DNA of 64,000 nt from JALYOC01 sp036675345 (GTDB lineage: Bacteria; Myxococcota; Myxococcia; Myxococcales; Myxococcaceae). A program made the position numbers and the translations under genes. The DNA is taken from the NCBI GenBank assembly GCA_036675345.1, contig JAKFFE010000020.1, positions 186,001-250,000 on the forward strand, written 5' to 3'. This document shows positions 7,806 to 15,866 of this stretch, one piece after another; within the stretch, counting starts at the first letter, position 1, and every line of letters begins with the position of its first letter. The notes under the pieces were generated by a model. The model saw nothing but the letters and a program-made list of their open reading frames with translations, did no database searches and was not told the origin of the DNA.

Positions 7806-8372
7806 CTACTCCAGCTTCTCGCCCTGCGGCGGCTTGCCGGGGACGTTCTTTCCCTTCAGGGTCAGCACGTAGGCGGCGATCGCCTGCACCCGCTCCGCCC
7901 CCAGCGAGGACTCCCAGCCGGGCATCCCCTTCTCGATCACCCCCAGCGCGATGCTCTTGTGGATCTCCACCGGCTTGTTGCCGTGCAGCCAGAACCCGTC
8001 GGTGAGGTTGGGGCCGATCAGTCCCTGCCCCTCCGCGCCGTGGCAGGCCGCGCAGGTGCTCTTGAAGGACTCGGCGCCGGCGCTGGTGGCCTTGGGATCC
8101 TGCGCCAGCTTCGCCAGCAGCTCGTCGGAGATCACCGGACGGGAGGCGGCGGCCTGCTGCTCCCGCACCGCCAGCTCCGCCTGCATCGCCGCCACCTGGG
8201 TCTCCCCCTGGTCGGCGACGTGGAAGTACATCCAGTAGCCGTAGGCGAAGACGATGCTGGCGTAGAGGATTCCCAGCCACCAGTTGGGCATCTGGTTGTC
8301 CTCCTCTTCGATGCCGTCGTAGACGTGGACGACCTTGGAGTTGGGGTCGTCGCTCTTGGGATGGTCACTCAT
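7806..8372 (-). CDS. ccoP: Short cbb3 oxidase subunit CcoP with a single heme c
   Basis: 188 aa. It starts with the CcoP N-terminal segment (VYDGIEEEDNQMPNWWLGILYASIVFAYGYWMYFH: an acidic region, then one helix at residues ~31-50). The soluble part has only one c-heme motif, CAACH (C107, C110, H111), with a plausible sixth ligand in KGMPGWE (about M149). Standard CcoP is about 300 aa with two hemes, so this form lacks one. The start overlaps the ccoQ stop by eight bases (ATGAGTGA). The subunit should relay electrons from a soluble cytochrome c to CcoO. The loss of one heme could shorten the chain or change the donor. Confidence 0.92.
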   Translation of the reverse strand: MSDHPKSDDPNSKVVHVYDGIEEEDNQMPNWWLGILYASIVFAYGYWMYFHVADQGETQVAAMQAELAVREQQAAASRPVISDELLAKLAQDPKATSAGAESFKSTCAACHGAEGQGLIGPNLTDGFWLHGNKPVEIHKSIALGVIEKGMPGWESSLGAERVQAIAAYVLTLKGKNVPGKPPQGEKLE

Positions 8373-8532
8373 TGGATTCGTCCAGGGGCAGTGCGGCGAG
8401 GGGGTCGAAGTCCTGCTTGCGCTTGAGGATGAAGATCCGCGTCAGCATCACCCCGAACAGGGTCACGAACAGCAAGAGCGCGAAGAGGGGCAGTTCGGTG
8501 AACGCCATCCCCGCATAGAAGCTCTTCCACAT
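8365..8532 (-). CDS. ccoQ: cbb3 oxidase small subunit CcoQ
   Basis: 55 aa: MWKSFYAGMAFTELPLFALL, continuing into one membrane helix and a basic/acidic tail (KRKQDFDPLAALPLD). Length, single helix and the KR-x-x-DF-DP-A-LPL tail fit CcoQ, which stabilises the oxidase. The ATG is contiguous with the ccoNO stop (1-bp overlap) and its own stop overlaps the ccoP start, which is typical operon packing. Confidence 0.85.
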   Translation of the reverse strand: MWKSFYAGMAFTELPLFALLLFVTLFGVMLTRIFILKRKQDFDPLAALPLDESNE

Positions 8533-10889
8533 CAGTTTGCCCCTCCTTCCAGGTCCTGCGCCACGCTGGGCGGGACCGGCTCACCGGCGGGGAACTGCGG
8601 CCCCCGCCCCAGCCGCTGCAGGTAGGAGATGATGGCCACCATCTCCGAGTCCCAGGGAACGGTGACCCCCTGGGTGGCCAGGTCGGCGGTGATCTGCTCC
8701 GCCTGCCCGCGCTGGTGGGCCTCCGCCTGATCGACCTGGGCGTTGGTGTACGGCACCCCCAGCTTCTGCATCAACAGCAGCTTCTTGGGGGCCAGCTTCA
8801 CCTCCAGCTTCTGGTCCGACATCCAGGCGAAGGACGGCATGTTGGAGCCGGGGCTGGTGGCGCGGGGATCCACCATGTGGGTGTAGTGCCAGAGGTTGGG
8901 GTACTTGCCGCCCACCCGGTGCAGGTCGGGGCCGGTGCGCTTGCTGCCCCACTGGAAGGGGTGGTCGTAGATGAACTCCTCCGCCCGGCTGATCGGTCCG
9001 TAGCGGAGCTGCTCGTTGGCGAACGGGCGGATCATCTGGGAGTGGCAGGTGTAGCAGCCCTCGCGGACGTAGAGGTCACGTCCCTGCAGCTCCAGCGGCG
9101 AATACGGCTGCTGGGCCTCTCCGGTGGCGGGCACCGCCTGCTTGACCAGGATGGTGGGGAGCAGCTCCGCCATCCCGCCGATCAGGATCGCGATCAGGGT
9201 GAGAACGGTGAAGGCCAGCGGCCGGCGTTCCACCAGCGCGAACCAGGAGGGCCGGTTCTGCTGCTTGTCGCGCTTGGCCATCACCCAGGCGAACTCGCCC
9301 AGGGCCAGCAGGATCACCGTCAGCACCACCGCGCGGATCGGCTGGGCCCAGCCCAGGAAGAGGGTGGTGGTGATCACCGCCAGGGCGATCCACAGCGGGC
9401 GGCCCAGCGCCACCTGCAGCCAGACCGGGGTCTGGCCGGGTGCGGCTTGGGGCTCTTCGGTCTCCACCACCACCGAGACCGAGGTGGTGACCGGGGCGCC
9501 GGCCCGGGCGGTCTTCCACAGGTTCCAGGCCATCACGCAGAACCCGAACAGGTACAGCGAGCCGCCCACCAGCCGCAGCAGGTACATCGGCCGGATCGCC
9601 AGCAGGGTCTCCACGAAGTTCGGGTACAGCAGGGTCCCGTCCGCGTTCTCCGCCTTCCACATCAGGCCCTGGGTGATCCCGGAGATCCACATCGAGGACA
9701 TGTAGAGGAGGATCCCCACCGTCCCGATCCAGAAGTGGGCGTCGGCGGCCTTGGTGGAGTGCAGCTTGCTGCCGTACAGCCTGGGGACCAGCCAGTAGAA
9801 CATCCCCGCCGCCATGAACCCGTTCCAGCCCAGGGCGCCGCCGTGGACGTGGCCGATGATCCAGTCGGTGTAGTGGGCCAGCCCGGAGACCGCCTTGATC
9901 GACAGCAGCGGTCCCTCGAAAGTCGCCATTCCGTAGAAGGTCACCCCGGCCACGAAGAACTTCAGTACCGGCTCCTCGCGGACCTTGTGCCAGGCCCCGC
10001 GCAGGGTGAGCAGCCCGTTGAGCATCCCGCCCCAGGACGGCGCCCACAGCATCACCGAGAAGATCATCCCCAGCGACTGGGCCCACTCCGGCAGGGCGGT
10101 GAACAGCAGGTGGTGGGGACCGGCCCAGATGTAGAGGAAGACCAGGGACCAGAAGTGCACGATCGAGAGCCGGTAGGAGAACACCGGACGCTCGGCCGCC
10201 TTGGGGAGGAAGTAGTACATGATCCCCAGGATCGGGGTGGTGAGGAAGAAGGCGACCGCGTTGTGGCCGTACCACCACTGGACCAGCGCGTCCTGGACCC
10301 CGCTGAACACCGAGTAGCTCTTGGTGGCGGTCAGCGGCAGCGCCAGGTTGTTCACCACGTGCAGCACCGCGATGGTGACGATGGTGGCGATGTAGAACCA
10401 GATCGCCACGTAGAGGTTCTTCTCGTTCCGCTTGGCCAGGGTCCAGAAGAAGTTCACCGCGAAGACGATCCACACCACGGTGATCGCCAGGTCGATCGGC
10501 CACTCCAGCTCGGCGTACTCCTTGGAGGAGGTGATCCCCAGCGGGAGGGTGATCGCCGCGGCCACGATGATCAACTGCCAGCCCCAGAAGTGGATCCGGG
10601 AGAGCAGGTCCGAGGCCATGCGGGTCTTCAGCAGCCGCTGGGTGGAGTAGTAGATGCCGGCGAACATCATGTTGCCGACGAAGGCGAAGATCACCGCGTT
10701 GGTGTGCAGTGGCCGCATCCGCCCGAACGAGGTCCAGGGGAGGTTGAAGTTGGCCTGGAAGAAGGCCAGCTGGGTGGCGGCCAGGGCCCCCACGGTCATC
10801 CCCACGATGCCGAAGATCACCGCCGCGGCGATGAACCAGCGGACCGGGGCGTCGTCGTAGACCACCTGCTTCTGGATTGCGGAACTCAC
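8532..10889 (-). CDS. ccoNO: cbb3 oxidase catalytic subunit fused to CcoO (CcoN-CcoO)
   Basis: 785 aa from a GTG that overlaps the ccoS stop. Residues 1-~465 are CcoN: heme His62 (RPLHTNAV), CuB His209 (WWYGHNAVAFF), His259/His260 (AGPHHLL), the catalytic Tyr in the helix before that pair (LYIWAG), and GHVHGG with the axial His residues (347/349). Residues ~488-540 add two helices. From ~557 it is CcoO: an anchor helix, heme c motif CYTCH (C612, C615, H616) and a Met ligand in GSNMPSF (M684). The two subunits are normally separate genes. The frame is continuous, so this is a real fusion. Function: proton-pumping reduction of O2 at low oxygen in the inner membrane. Confidence 0.95.
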   Translation of the reverse strand: MSSAIQKQVVYDDAPVRWFIAAAVIFGIVGMTVGALAATQLAFFQANFNLPWTSFGRMRPLHTNAVIFAFVGNMMFAGIYYSTQRLLKTRMASDLLSRIHFWGWQLIIVAAAITLPLGITSSKEYAELEWPIDLAITVVWIVFAVNFFWTLAKRNEKNLYVAIWFYIATIVTIAVLHVVNNLALPLTATKSYSVFSGVQDALVQWWYGHNAVAFFLTTPILGIMYYFLPKAAERPVFSYRLSIVHFWSLVFLYIWAGPHHLLFTALPEWAQSLGMIFSVMLWAPSWGGMLNGLLTLRGAWHKVREEPVLKFFVAGVTFYGMATFEGPLLSIKAVSGLAHYTDWIIGHVHGGALGWNGFMAAGMFYWLVPRLYGSKLHSTKAADAHFWIGTVGILLYMSSMWISGITQGLMWKAENADGTLLYPNFVETLLAIRPMYLLRLVGGSLYLFGFCVMAWNLWKTARAGAPVTTSVSVVVETEEPQAAPGQTPVWLQVALGRPLWIALAVITTTLFLGWAQPIRAVVLTVILLALGEFAWVMAKRDKQQNRPSWFALVERRPLAFTVLTLIAILIGGMAELLPTILVKQAVPATGEAQQPYSPLELQGRDLYVREGCYTCHSQMIRPFANEQLRYGPISRAEEFIYDHPFQWGSKRTGPDLHRVGGKYPNLWHYTHMVDPRATSPGSNMPSFAWMSDQKLEVKLAPKKLLLMQKLGVPYTNAQVDQAEAHQRGQAEQITADLATQGVTVPWDSEMVAIISYLQRLGRGPQFPAGEPVPPSVAQDLEGGAN

Positions 10890-11053
10890 TGCTGCTCCTT
10901 GGAGGAAGTGCCCTTCGAGTCGTCCTCGAGCGGGAAGAGAGACAAACGATCGGCGTGGTCGTGGTCCCGGTGGCGGACGCTGTAGAGGAACATCACCACC
11001 GAGCCGGCCACCAACATCAGGCTGACGAACACCTGCAACACCATCACGCTCAT
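10886..11053 (-). CDS. ccoS: cbb3 oxidase assembly protein CcoS
   Basis: 55 aa: MSVMVLQVFVSLMLVAGSVV, one membrane helix followed by a charged tail (RHRDHDHADRLSLFPLEDD). The helix plus the D-x-x-x-PLEDD-type tail is diagnostic of CcoS, needed for cofactor insertion into CcoN. The ATG overlaps the ccoI stop (ATGA) and the stop overlaps the ccoNO GTG. Confidence 0.88.
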   Translation of the reverse strand: MSVMVLQVFVSLMLVAGSVVMFLYSVRHRDHDHADRLSLFPLEDDSKGTSSKEQQ

Positions 11054-13428
11054 GCCGGCACCTCGCGCGCGGGGACCTGGACCGGCGACGGTGCGGGCGC
11101 GGACCCGGACAGCCGCCAGGCGGTGAAGAGCAGGATCACCACCGAAGAGGCGGGCATGGCGATCGCCGCGCGCAGCGGGGTCATCCCGCCCAGGAGGCAG
11201 GTGGTGATCGCCAGCGCGTTGTAGGCCACCGCCAGCCCCAGCACCGTGCGTACGGTGGTACGCAATCGCGCGGAGACCGCCAGCGCAGCCCGCAGCGGGG
11301 CCAGGCCTTCGCCGACCAGGAAGAAGTCAGAGCGGGAGGGCATCACTGGCCGGTCGATGGCCGGGGTCCCGGCGCACAGCGCCTGTTCGAAGGCCAGGCT
11401 GTCGTTGACCCCATCGCCCAGGTACAGCGTGTCCCGGCGATCCAGTTGCTCCACCGCGGAGGCCTTGTCCTGGGGACGCTGGGCGCCCAGCACCCGGTGG
11501 GCCGGCAGCTCCAGGGCGCGGGCCAGCGCCTGCACCCGGTCCTGCGAGTCACCGGAGATCAACCACACCGCGTAGCCGGCCTGCTGCAGCGCCGAGAGCT
11601 CGCGGCGGGCGTCGGCGCGCAGCGCCTCTCCCAGGGAGAACACCGCCACCGGTTCACCGTCCACCGAGAGCACCGTGCCGGAGGCCTCGGTCTGGGGCGC
11701 GGCCCAGGAGGCCCGGCCCAGGCGCCACACCCGGCCCTCCACCGTGGCCTCCATCCCCTGCCCCGGCAGCTCGCGCGCCTGCAGTGTCTCGTCGAAGCGG
11801 GAACCCGCCAGCGCCGCGGCCAGGCAGCGGCTCACCGGGTGGTTGCTGCGGGAGGCCAGGTTGTAGGCCAGGGCGCGCTGGTCGTCGGACAGCGACTCCA
11901 GCGGCGCGCGGGAGGTCAGCTCCAGCCGGCCCAGGGTCAGGGTCCCGGTCTTGTCGAACAGCACCTGGCGGACCTGGGGCAGCTTGTCCAACAGGTCCCC
12001 GGAGCGGATGAAGAAGCCCACCCGGCGCAGGCGGGACTGGGCCAGCTCGTAGGCCAGCGGCACCGCCAGGCCGATCGCGCAGGGGCAGGTGACCACCAGC
12101 AGCGCCACCGAGATCTCCAGCGCCCGCTGCGGCCCCTGCGGCCACCACAGCCACAGCCCCAGGGACGCGACCACCAGCACTCCGGCGGACCAGCCGCGCG
12201 CCAGGAGATCCCAGAAGCGGGTGTGGCTGCCGTCGCCCGCGCTCCGGGCCGAGGGCCCGGCCCGCAGCAGGGAGGAGAGCGGCGAGTCCAGATAGTCGGT
12301 GCCGGCCCGTACCCGCAGCGCGGTGGCGCCGGCGTTGAAGGCCCCGGCGGGGACGGTTTCCCCGGTGGGGACCTGGCGCGGCCGGGACTCACCGGTGATC
12401 CAGTCGGTGGAGAACTGCCCCTCGCCATCCAGCAGCATCGAATCCACCGGGACCAGGTCCCCGGGGGCGATCAGCAACAGCTCGCCGGCCCGGACCTTGG
12501 AGACCGGGACCGTGGTCAGGGCCCCGTGCTCCACCCGGCGCACAGTCAGCCCCTCCGCGCCGTCGTCCTCCAGCAGGAAGCGGCGGTTGCGCTCCAGCAC
12601 CCGCTGCTGCATCCAGCGGCCCACCAGCATCAGGAACACGAAGGTGTTGAGGGTGTCGAAGTACGCCAGGTCACCGCGGCCGTCGCGCACCTTCCACAGC
12701 GAGGTGAAGAACACCCCCAGGATGCCCAGGGCGATCGGGAGATCCAGGTGCAGCACCCGCGCACCCAGCCCACGCCAGGCGGCGCGGAAGAAGGGCCAGC
12801 CGCCCACCAGGACGTTGACCCCCGAGAGGACCACCGACAGCCAGGTGAAGAGGCGAAACAGCTCGCCGTCCTCGGAGGAGAGGCCGAAGTAGAAGGCGAT
12901 CGAGAACAGCATCACGTTGGTGGTGATCACCGCGCTGATCCCCATCCGCACCGGCAGCTCCAGCGACCGGCGATGGGACTGCTTGCGGCCCGGCCCGAAC
13001 AGGTAGCCGAAGCGTTCGATCCCGCGCAGGTAGCCGGCCAGATCGAAGCGTCCCTTGAGCCAGCGCAGCCGCACCTTGCCCAGCGCCGGGTTCACCTCCA
13101 GGTCCGCCCCTCCCTCCTGTCGGCGGAACACCTCGTTGAGCAGCCACACACAGGCGGCGCAGTGCAGCCCCTGGATGTCCAGCTCCAGGCTGCACACCTC
13201 ACCGGGGGTGGCCTCCGCGCGCTCCGCCAGCGGCTCCAGCCAGGAGAGGCTGCGCGCCCCCGGGGTCTGGGTGACCTGGGTCACGTTGTTGCCTGCCAGC
13301 TGGTAGTAGCGGGACAGCCCCTCTTGATGGAGCAGCCGGTACACCGTCGCGCAGCCTTGGCAGCAGTAGGACGGATCGCTCGCGCCCGCCGGCACCTGGT
13401 TTCCGCAATGGATGCAATCGCCCGCCAT
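11050..13428 (-). CDS. ccoI: Cu-exporting P1B-type ATPase CcoI (FixI)
   Basis: 792 aa. Exports Cu(I) for assembly of the binuclear centre. The N-terminal Cys-rich region (CIHCGNQVP ... YCCQGCATVY) typical of CcoI is followed by an HMA domain (GLHCAACVWLLNE, C90/C93), then eight predicted helices. The actuator motif is TGES (345-348), the membrane Cu site TCPCAIG (C448, C450), the phosphorylation motif DKTGTLT (D492) and the hinge GDGVNDS. First gene of the cbb3 operon. It is divergent from the TauE/SafE-like gene across a 52-bp gap that holds a TGAC-N4-GTCA site. Confidence 0.95.
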   Translation of the reverse strand: MAGDCIHCGNQVPAGASDPSYCCQGCATVYRLLHQEGLSRYYQLAGNNVTQVTQTPGARSLSWLEPLAERAEATPGEVCSLELDIQGLHCAACVWLLNEVFRRQEGGADLEVNPALGKVRLRWLKGRFDLAGYLRGIERFGYLFGPGRKQSHRRSLELPVRMGISAVITTNVMLFSIAFYFGLSSEDGELFRLFTWLSVVLSGVNVLVGGWPFFRAAWRGLGARVLHLDLPIALGILGVFFTSLWKVRDGRGDLAYFDTLNTFVFLMLVGRWMQQRVLERNRRFLLEDDGAEGLTVRRVEHGALTTVPVSKVRAGELLLIAPGDLVPVDSMLLDGEGQFSTDWITGESRPRQVPTGETVPAGAFNAGATALRVRAGTDYLDSPLSSLLRAGPSARSAGDGSHTRFWDLLARGWSAGVLVVASLGLWLWWPQGPQRALEISVALLVVTCPCAIGLAVPLAYELAQSRLRRVGFFIRSGDLLDKLPQVRQVLFDKTGTLTLGRLELTSRAPLESLSDDQRALAYNLASRSNHPVSRCLAAALAGSRFDETLQARELPGQGMEATVEGRVWRLGRASWAAPQTEASGTVLSVDGEPVAVFSLGEALRADARRELSALQQAGYAVWLISGDSQDRVQALARALELPAHRVLGAQRPQDKASAVEQLDRRDTLYLGDGVNDSLAFEQALCAGTPAIDRPVMPSRSDFFLVGEGLAPLRAALAVSARLRTTVRTVLGLAVAYNALAITTCLLGGMTPLRAAIAMPASSVVILLFTAWRLSGSAPAPSPVQVPAREVPA

Positions 13429-13464
13429 GGTCCGGCGACGAATGCGAACGGCATGCCTGTTGCC

Positions 13465-13476
13465 TGACGGAGGTCA
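13465..13476. promoter_or_regulatory. Candidate Fnr/Dnr-family site (TGAC-GGAG-GTCA)
   Basis: The perfect half-sites TGAC and GTCA spaced by four bases (with a further A at the right) match the Fnr/Dnr consensus TTGAY-N4-RTCAA. The site lies in the 52-bp gap between ccoI and the gene at 13481, 37 bp before the ccoI start, and also covers the Shine-Dalgarno GGAGG of the rightward gene. A similar string at 13272-13283 is inside ccoI coding sequence. Confidence 0.5.
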
Positions 13477-13480
13477 ACCG

Positions 13481-14152
13481 ATGACGGAAACCACCTTGCA
13501 GACCTCCCTGCTGTTCGCAGCTTTTGCGGGCGCCCTCACCCTGGGTGTGACCGGCAGCCTCCATTGCCTGGCGATGTGCGGTCCGTTGGCCTGCGCCGCT
13601 GGCGGGGGTCGCGCCGGCTGGCTCTACCAACTGGGGCGACTGCTCTCCTATGGGGCGGTGGGCACGCTGCTGGGCGGGGTGGGCGGCGCGGCCAGCCTGG
13701 TGCTGGCCACCAACCTGCGCCCGTACGTCCCCTGGGTGATGGCGGCGGCGCTGGTGGCCACCGCGCTGGATCTGTTCAAGCGGGTGCCGGCCATCCCCGG
13801 GCTGGCCCGGGCGGCCTCGGCAATCTCCCGGGCCGGCGCAGGATTTTCGCCTCCGGTGCGGGCCGCCGCAATTGGTGCCGCCACCCCGCTGCTCCCCTGC
13901 GGCCTCTCCTACGGGGTGTACGCCACCGCGCTGACCACCGGGTCTGCCCTGGGCGGGGCGGCAGTGGGGCTGGGCTTCGCCCTGGGCGCGGTGCCGCTCT
14001 TGGTGGGGGCGCAGCTGGGGACCGCGTTCTGGGGCAGCCGGTGGCGGTTCGCAGCCCCGGTGTTGAAGCGGGCCCTGCCGCTGGCCGCGGCCCTATTCCT
14101 GGTGGTCCGCGCGACCCTGGCTGCTACTGCCGAGGCGCCTCGGTGCCACTGA
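13481..14152 (+). CDS. TauE/SafE-like membrane protein linked to cbb3 oxidase
   Basis: 223 aa from the ATG at 13481, preceded by GGAGG. Six or more membrane helices. The first has GVTGSLHCLAMCGPLA, the His/Cys motif of the sulfite-exporter/urease-accessory-type proteins that lie beside cbb3 genes. A second conserved site is TPLLPCGLSYGVYA. The paired Cys residues (MCGP and LPCG) suggest metal or thiol handling. Related proteins next to ccoS/ccoI are thought to help copper delivery. Divergent from ccoI, sharing a 52-bp promoter region. Confidence 0.85.
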   Translation: MTETTLQTSLLFAAFAGALTLGVTGSLHCLAMCGPLACAAGGGRAGWLYQLGRLLSYGAVGTLLGGVGGAASLVLATNLRPYVPWVMAAALVATALDLFKRVPAIPGLARAASAISRAGAGFSPPVRAAAIGAATPLLPCGLSYGVYATALTTGSALGGAAVGLGFALGAVPLLVGAQLGTAFWGSRWRFAAPVLKRALPLAAALFLVVRATLAATAEAPRCH

Positions 14153-14262
14153 GGACAGTGCGTTCAGAAGGCGGGTGCACCCCCTCCTTTTTAGGCTAGG
14201 AAGGCGGCGCGGTCCCAAGGTGGGGACCCCGATCGTTCAATCGCTAGCCAAGGAGGCGCATC

Positions 14263-14889
14263 ATGGAGTGTTTGGTGACTCGGAAGTCCCCGGAGTGGTC
14301 GGGTACGGCTGTCCACCCGTCGTTCAAGACCAACGACAACCCCGACGGCTTCAAGCAGGTGTCGCTGGCCGACTACAAGGGCAAGTGGGTCTACCTGTTC
14401 TTCTACCCCTTCGACTTCACCTTCGTGTGCCCCACCGAGCTGCTCTCGATGTCCGAGCACATCGACGGGTTCAAGAAGCTGAAGACCGAGGTCCTGGGCG
14501 TATCGGTGGACTCCAAGTTCAGCCACTTCAACTGGCTGCGCTCTCCCATCGCCGAGGGCGGCCTGGAGGGCCTGAAGTTCCCGCTGCTGGAGGATCTGGG
14601 CGGCAAGATCGCCGAGAAGTTCGGCGTCCTCAACGGTGACCACTCGCTGCGCGCCACCTTCCTGATCGATCCCCAGGGCGTGGTGCAGCACGCCACCGTC
14701 AACGCCGAGCCGTTCGGCCGCTCGGTGCGCGAGCACCTGCGGATCGTCGAGGCCGCGCAGTACGCCGCCGAGCACGGCGAGGTCTGCCCGATGGACTGGG
14801 AAGAGGGCGGGGCGACGATGGAAGGAAACTTCGAGTCCAAGAAGGACTACTTCACCAACAAGCGCAAGAAGGCCGCGGGCGCGAAGTAG
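14263..14889 (+). CDS. 2-Cys peroxiredoxin (AhpC/Prx type)
   Basis: 208 aa with an excellent ribosome site (AAGGAGG). Reduces H2O2, organic peroxides and possibly peroxynitrite. The peroxidatic motif is FYPFDFTFVCPTE (C56), with the catalytic Arg in SLRATFLID and the resolving Cys in GEVCPMDW (C175). Length and spacing fit the typical 2-Cys class. A ~110-bp leader separates it from the TauE-like gene, so it has its own promoter. It ends at a clear intrinsic terminator. Confidence 0.95.
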   Translation: MECLVTRKSPEWSGTAVHPSFKTNDNPDGFKQVSLADYKGKWVYLFFYPFDFTFVCPTELLSMSEHIDGFKKLKTEVLGVSVDSKFSHFNWLRSPIAEGGLEGLKFPLLEDLGGKIAEKFGVLNGDHSLRATFLIDPQGVVQHATVNAEPFGRSVREHLRIVEAAQYAAEHGEVCPMDWEEGGATMEGNFESKKDYFTNKRKKAAGAK

Positions 14890-14911
14890 TCGTCCGTCGT
14901 CGGTGTTTCAA

Positions 14912-14947
14912 GGGGGGCCCTCACTCCGGTGGGGGCCCTTCCCTTTT
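14912..14947. terminator. Intrinsic terminator between convergent genes
   Basis: Stem GGGCCCTCAC (14915-14924) pairs with GTGGGGGCCC (14929-14938), one G-T wobble, loop TCCG, followed by TTCCCTTTT. It serves the peroxiredoxin gene and may also serve the convergent reductase gene. Confidence 0.75.
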
Positions 14948-14952
14948 GCGGG

Positions 14953-15729
14953 CTACGACTCGGCGAACGCCTTCTCGTAGACGTAGTGCCCGGGGTCGGC
15001 GGGGGTGCCAGGGGTAAAGCCCCGGGCCTCCAGCAGGGCGCGGGTGTCGGTCAGCATCTGCGGGCTGCCACAGACCATCAGCCGGTCCCGAGCGGGATCC
15101 AGGGGGGGCAGTCCCAGGTCGGCGAACAGCTTGCCGCTCTCGATCAGGTCGGTGATCCGGCCGCGGGAGGAGAACTCCTCGCGGGTGACGGTGGGGTAAT
15201 AGAGCAGCTTGTTGCGGACCTGCTCGCCCAGGAACTCATTCTGGGGCAGCTCCTGGGTGAGGAACTCCCGGTAGGCCAGCTCCTTCACGGTGCGGGTGGT
15301 GTGGGTGAGCACCACCCGGTCGAACTGCTCGTAGACCTCCGGCTCCTGGATGATGCTCAGGAACGGGGCCAGCCCGGTGCCGGTGCCCAGCAGGTACAGG
15401 TTCCGCCCGCCCTCCAGCAGCGAGTTGGTCACCAGGGTGCCGGTGCTCTTGCGGGAGACCAGCAGGGTGTCCCCCTCCTTGAGGTGCTGCAGCCGGGAGG
15501 TCAGCTTCCCGTCCGGCACCTTGATGCTGAAGAACTCCAGGTGATCGTCGTGGGCGGCGCTGGCCATGCTGTAGGCGCGCAGCAGCGGCTTGCCCTCCAC
15601 CTCGATGCCGATCATCGTGAACTGGCCGTTGAGGAACCGGAACCCGGCGTCCCGGCTGGTGACCAGCGAGAACAGGTTGTCGGTCCAGTGGCGCACCCGC
15701 AGCACCCGCTCTTGAATCAGGGCGCTCAT
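14953..15729 (-). CDS. fpr: Ferredoxin/flavodoxin-NADP+ reductase
   Basis: 258 aa from the ATG at 15729 (MSALIQERVLRVRHW). FAD-binding motif RAYSMAS, NADP-binding GTGTGLAPFLSII, and the conserved C-terminal region (DRLMVCGSPQMLTDTRALLE ... HYVYEKAFAES) of the bacterial Fpr subclass. Moves electrons between NADPH and ferredoxin/flavodoxin in the cytoplasm, often in oxidative stress. It is convergent with the peroxiredoxin gene and may act with it. Upstream codons to 15831 lack family similarity. Confidence 0.93.
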   Translation of the reverse strand: MSALIQERVLRVRHWTDNLFSLVTSRDAGFRFLNGQFTMIGIEVEGKPLLRAYSMASAAHDDHLEFFSIKVPDGKLTSRLQHLKEGDTLLVSRKSTGTLVTNSLLEGGRNLYLLGTGTGLAPFLSIIQEPEVYEQFDRVVLTHTTRTVKELAYREFLTQELPQNEFLGEQVRNKLLYYPTVTREEFSSRGRITDLIESGKLFADLGLPPLDPARDRLMVCGSPQMLTDTRALLEARGFTPGTPADPGHYVYEKAFAES

Positions 15730-15866
15730 CGGAAGGTGGCCTCGCGGGGAGTCGGACGGGAAGACGAAGACATGGAGCCGCCTATAACCACAAAGGCGGC
15801 CGGAGCGATTCCCCCTCCCCCGCCCATCCACAACGAGAGCTTATCGCGCCTTCCGTGACCGACCGA

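Noticed and set aside
13272..13283. TGAC-CTGG-GTCA, a fourth Fnr-type string
   Set aside because: It lies inside ccoI coding sequence and arises from the repeated Val-Thr-Gln codons, so it is not a convincing regulatory site.
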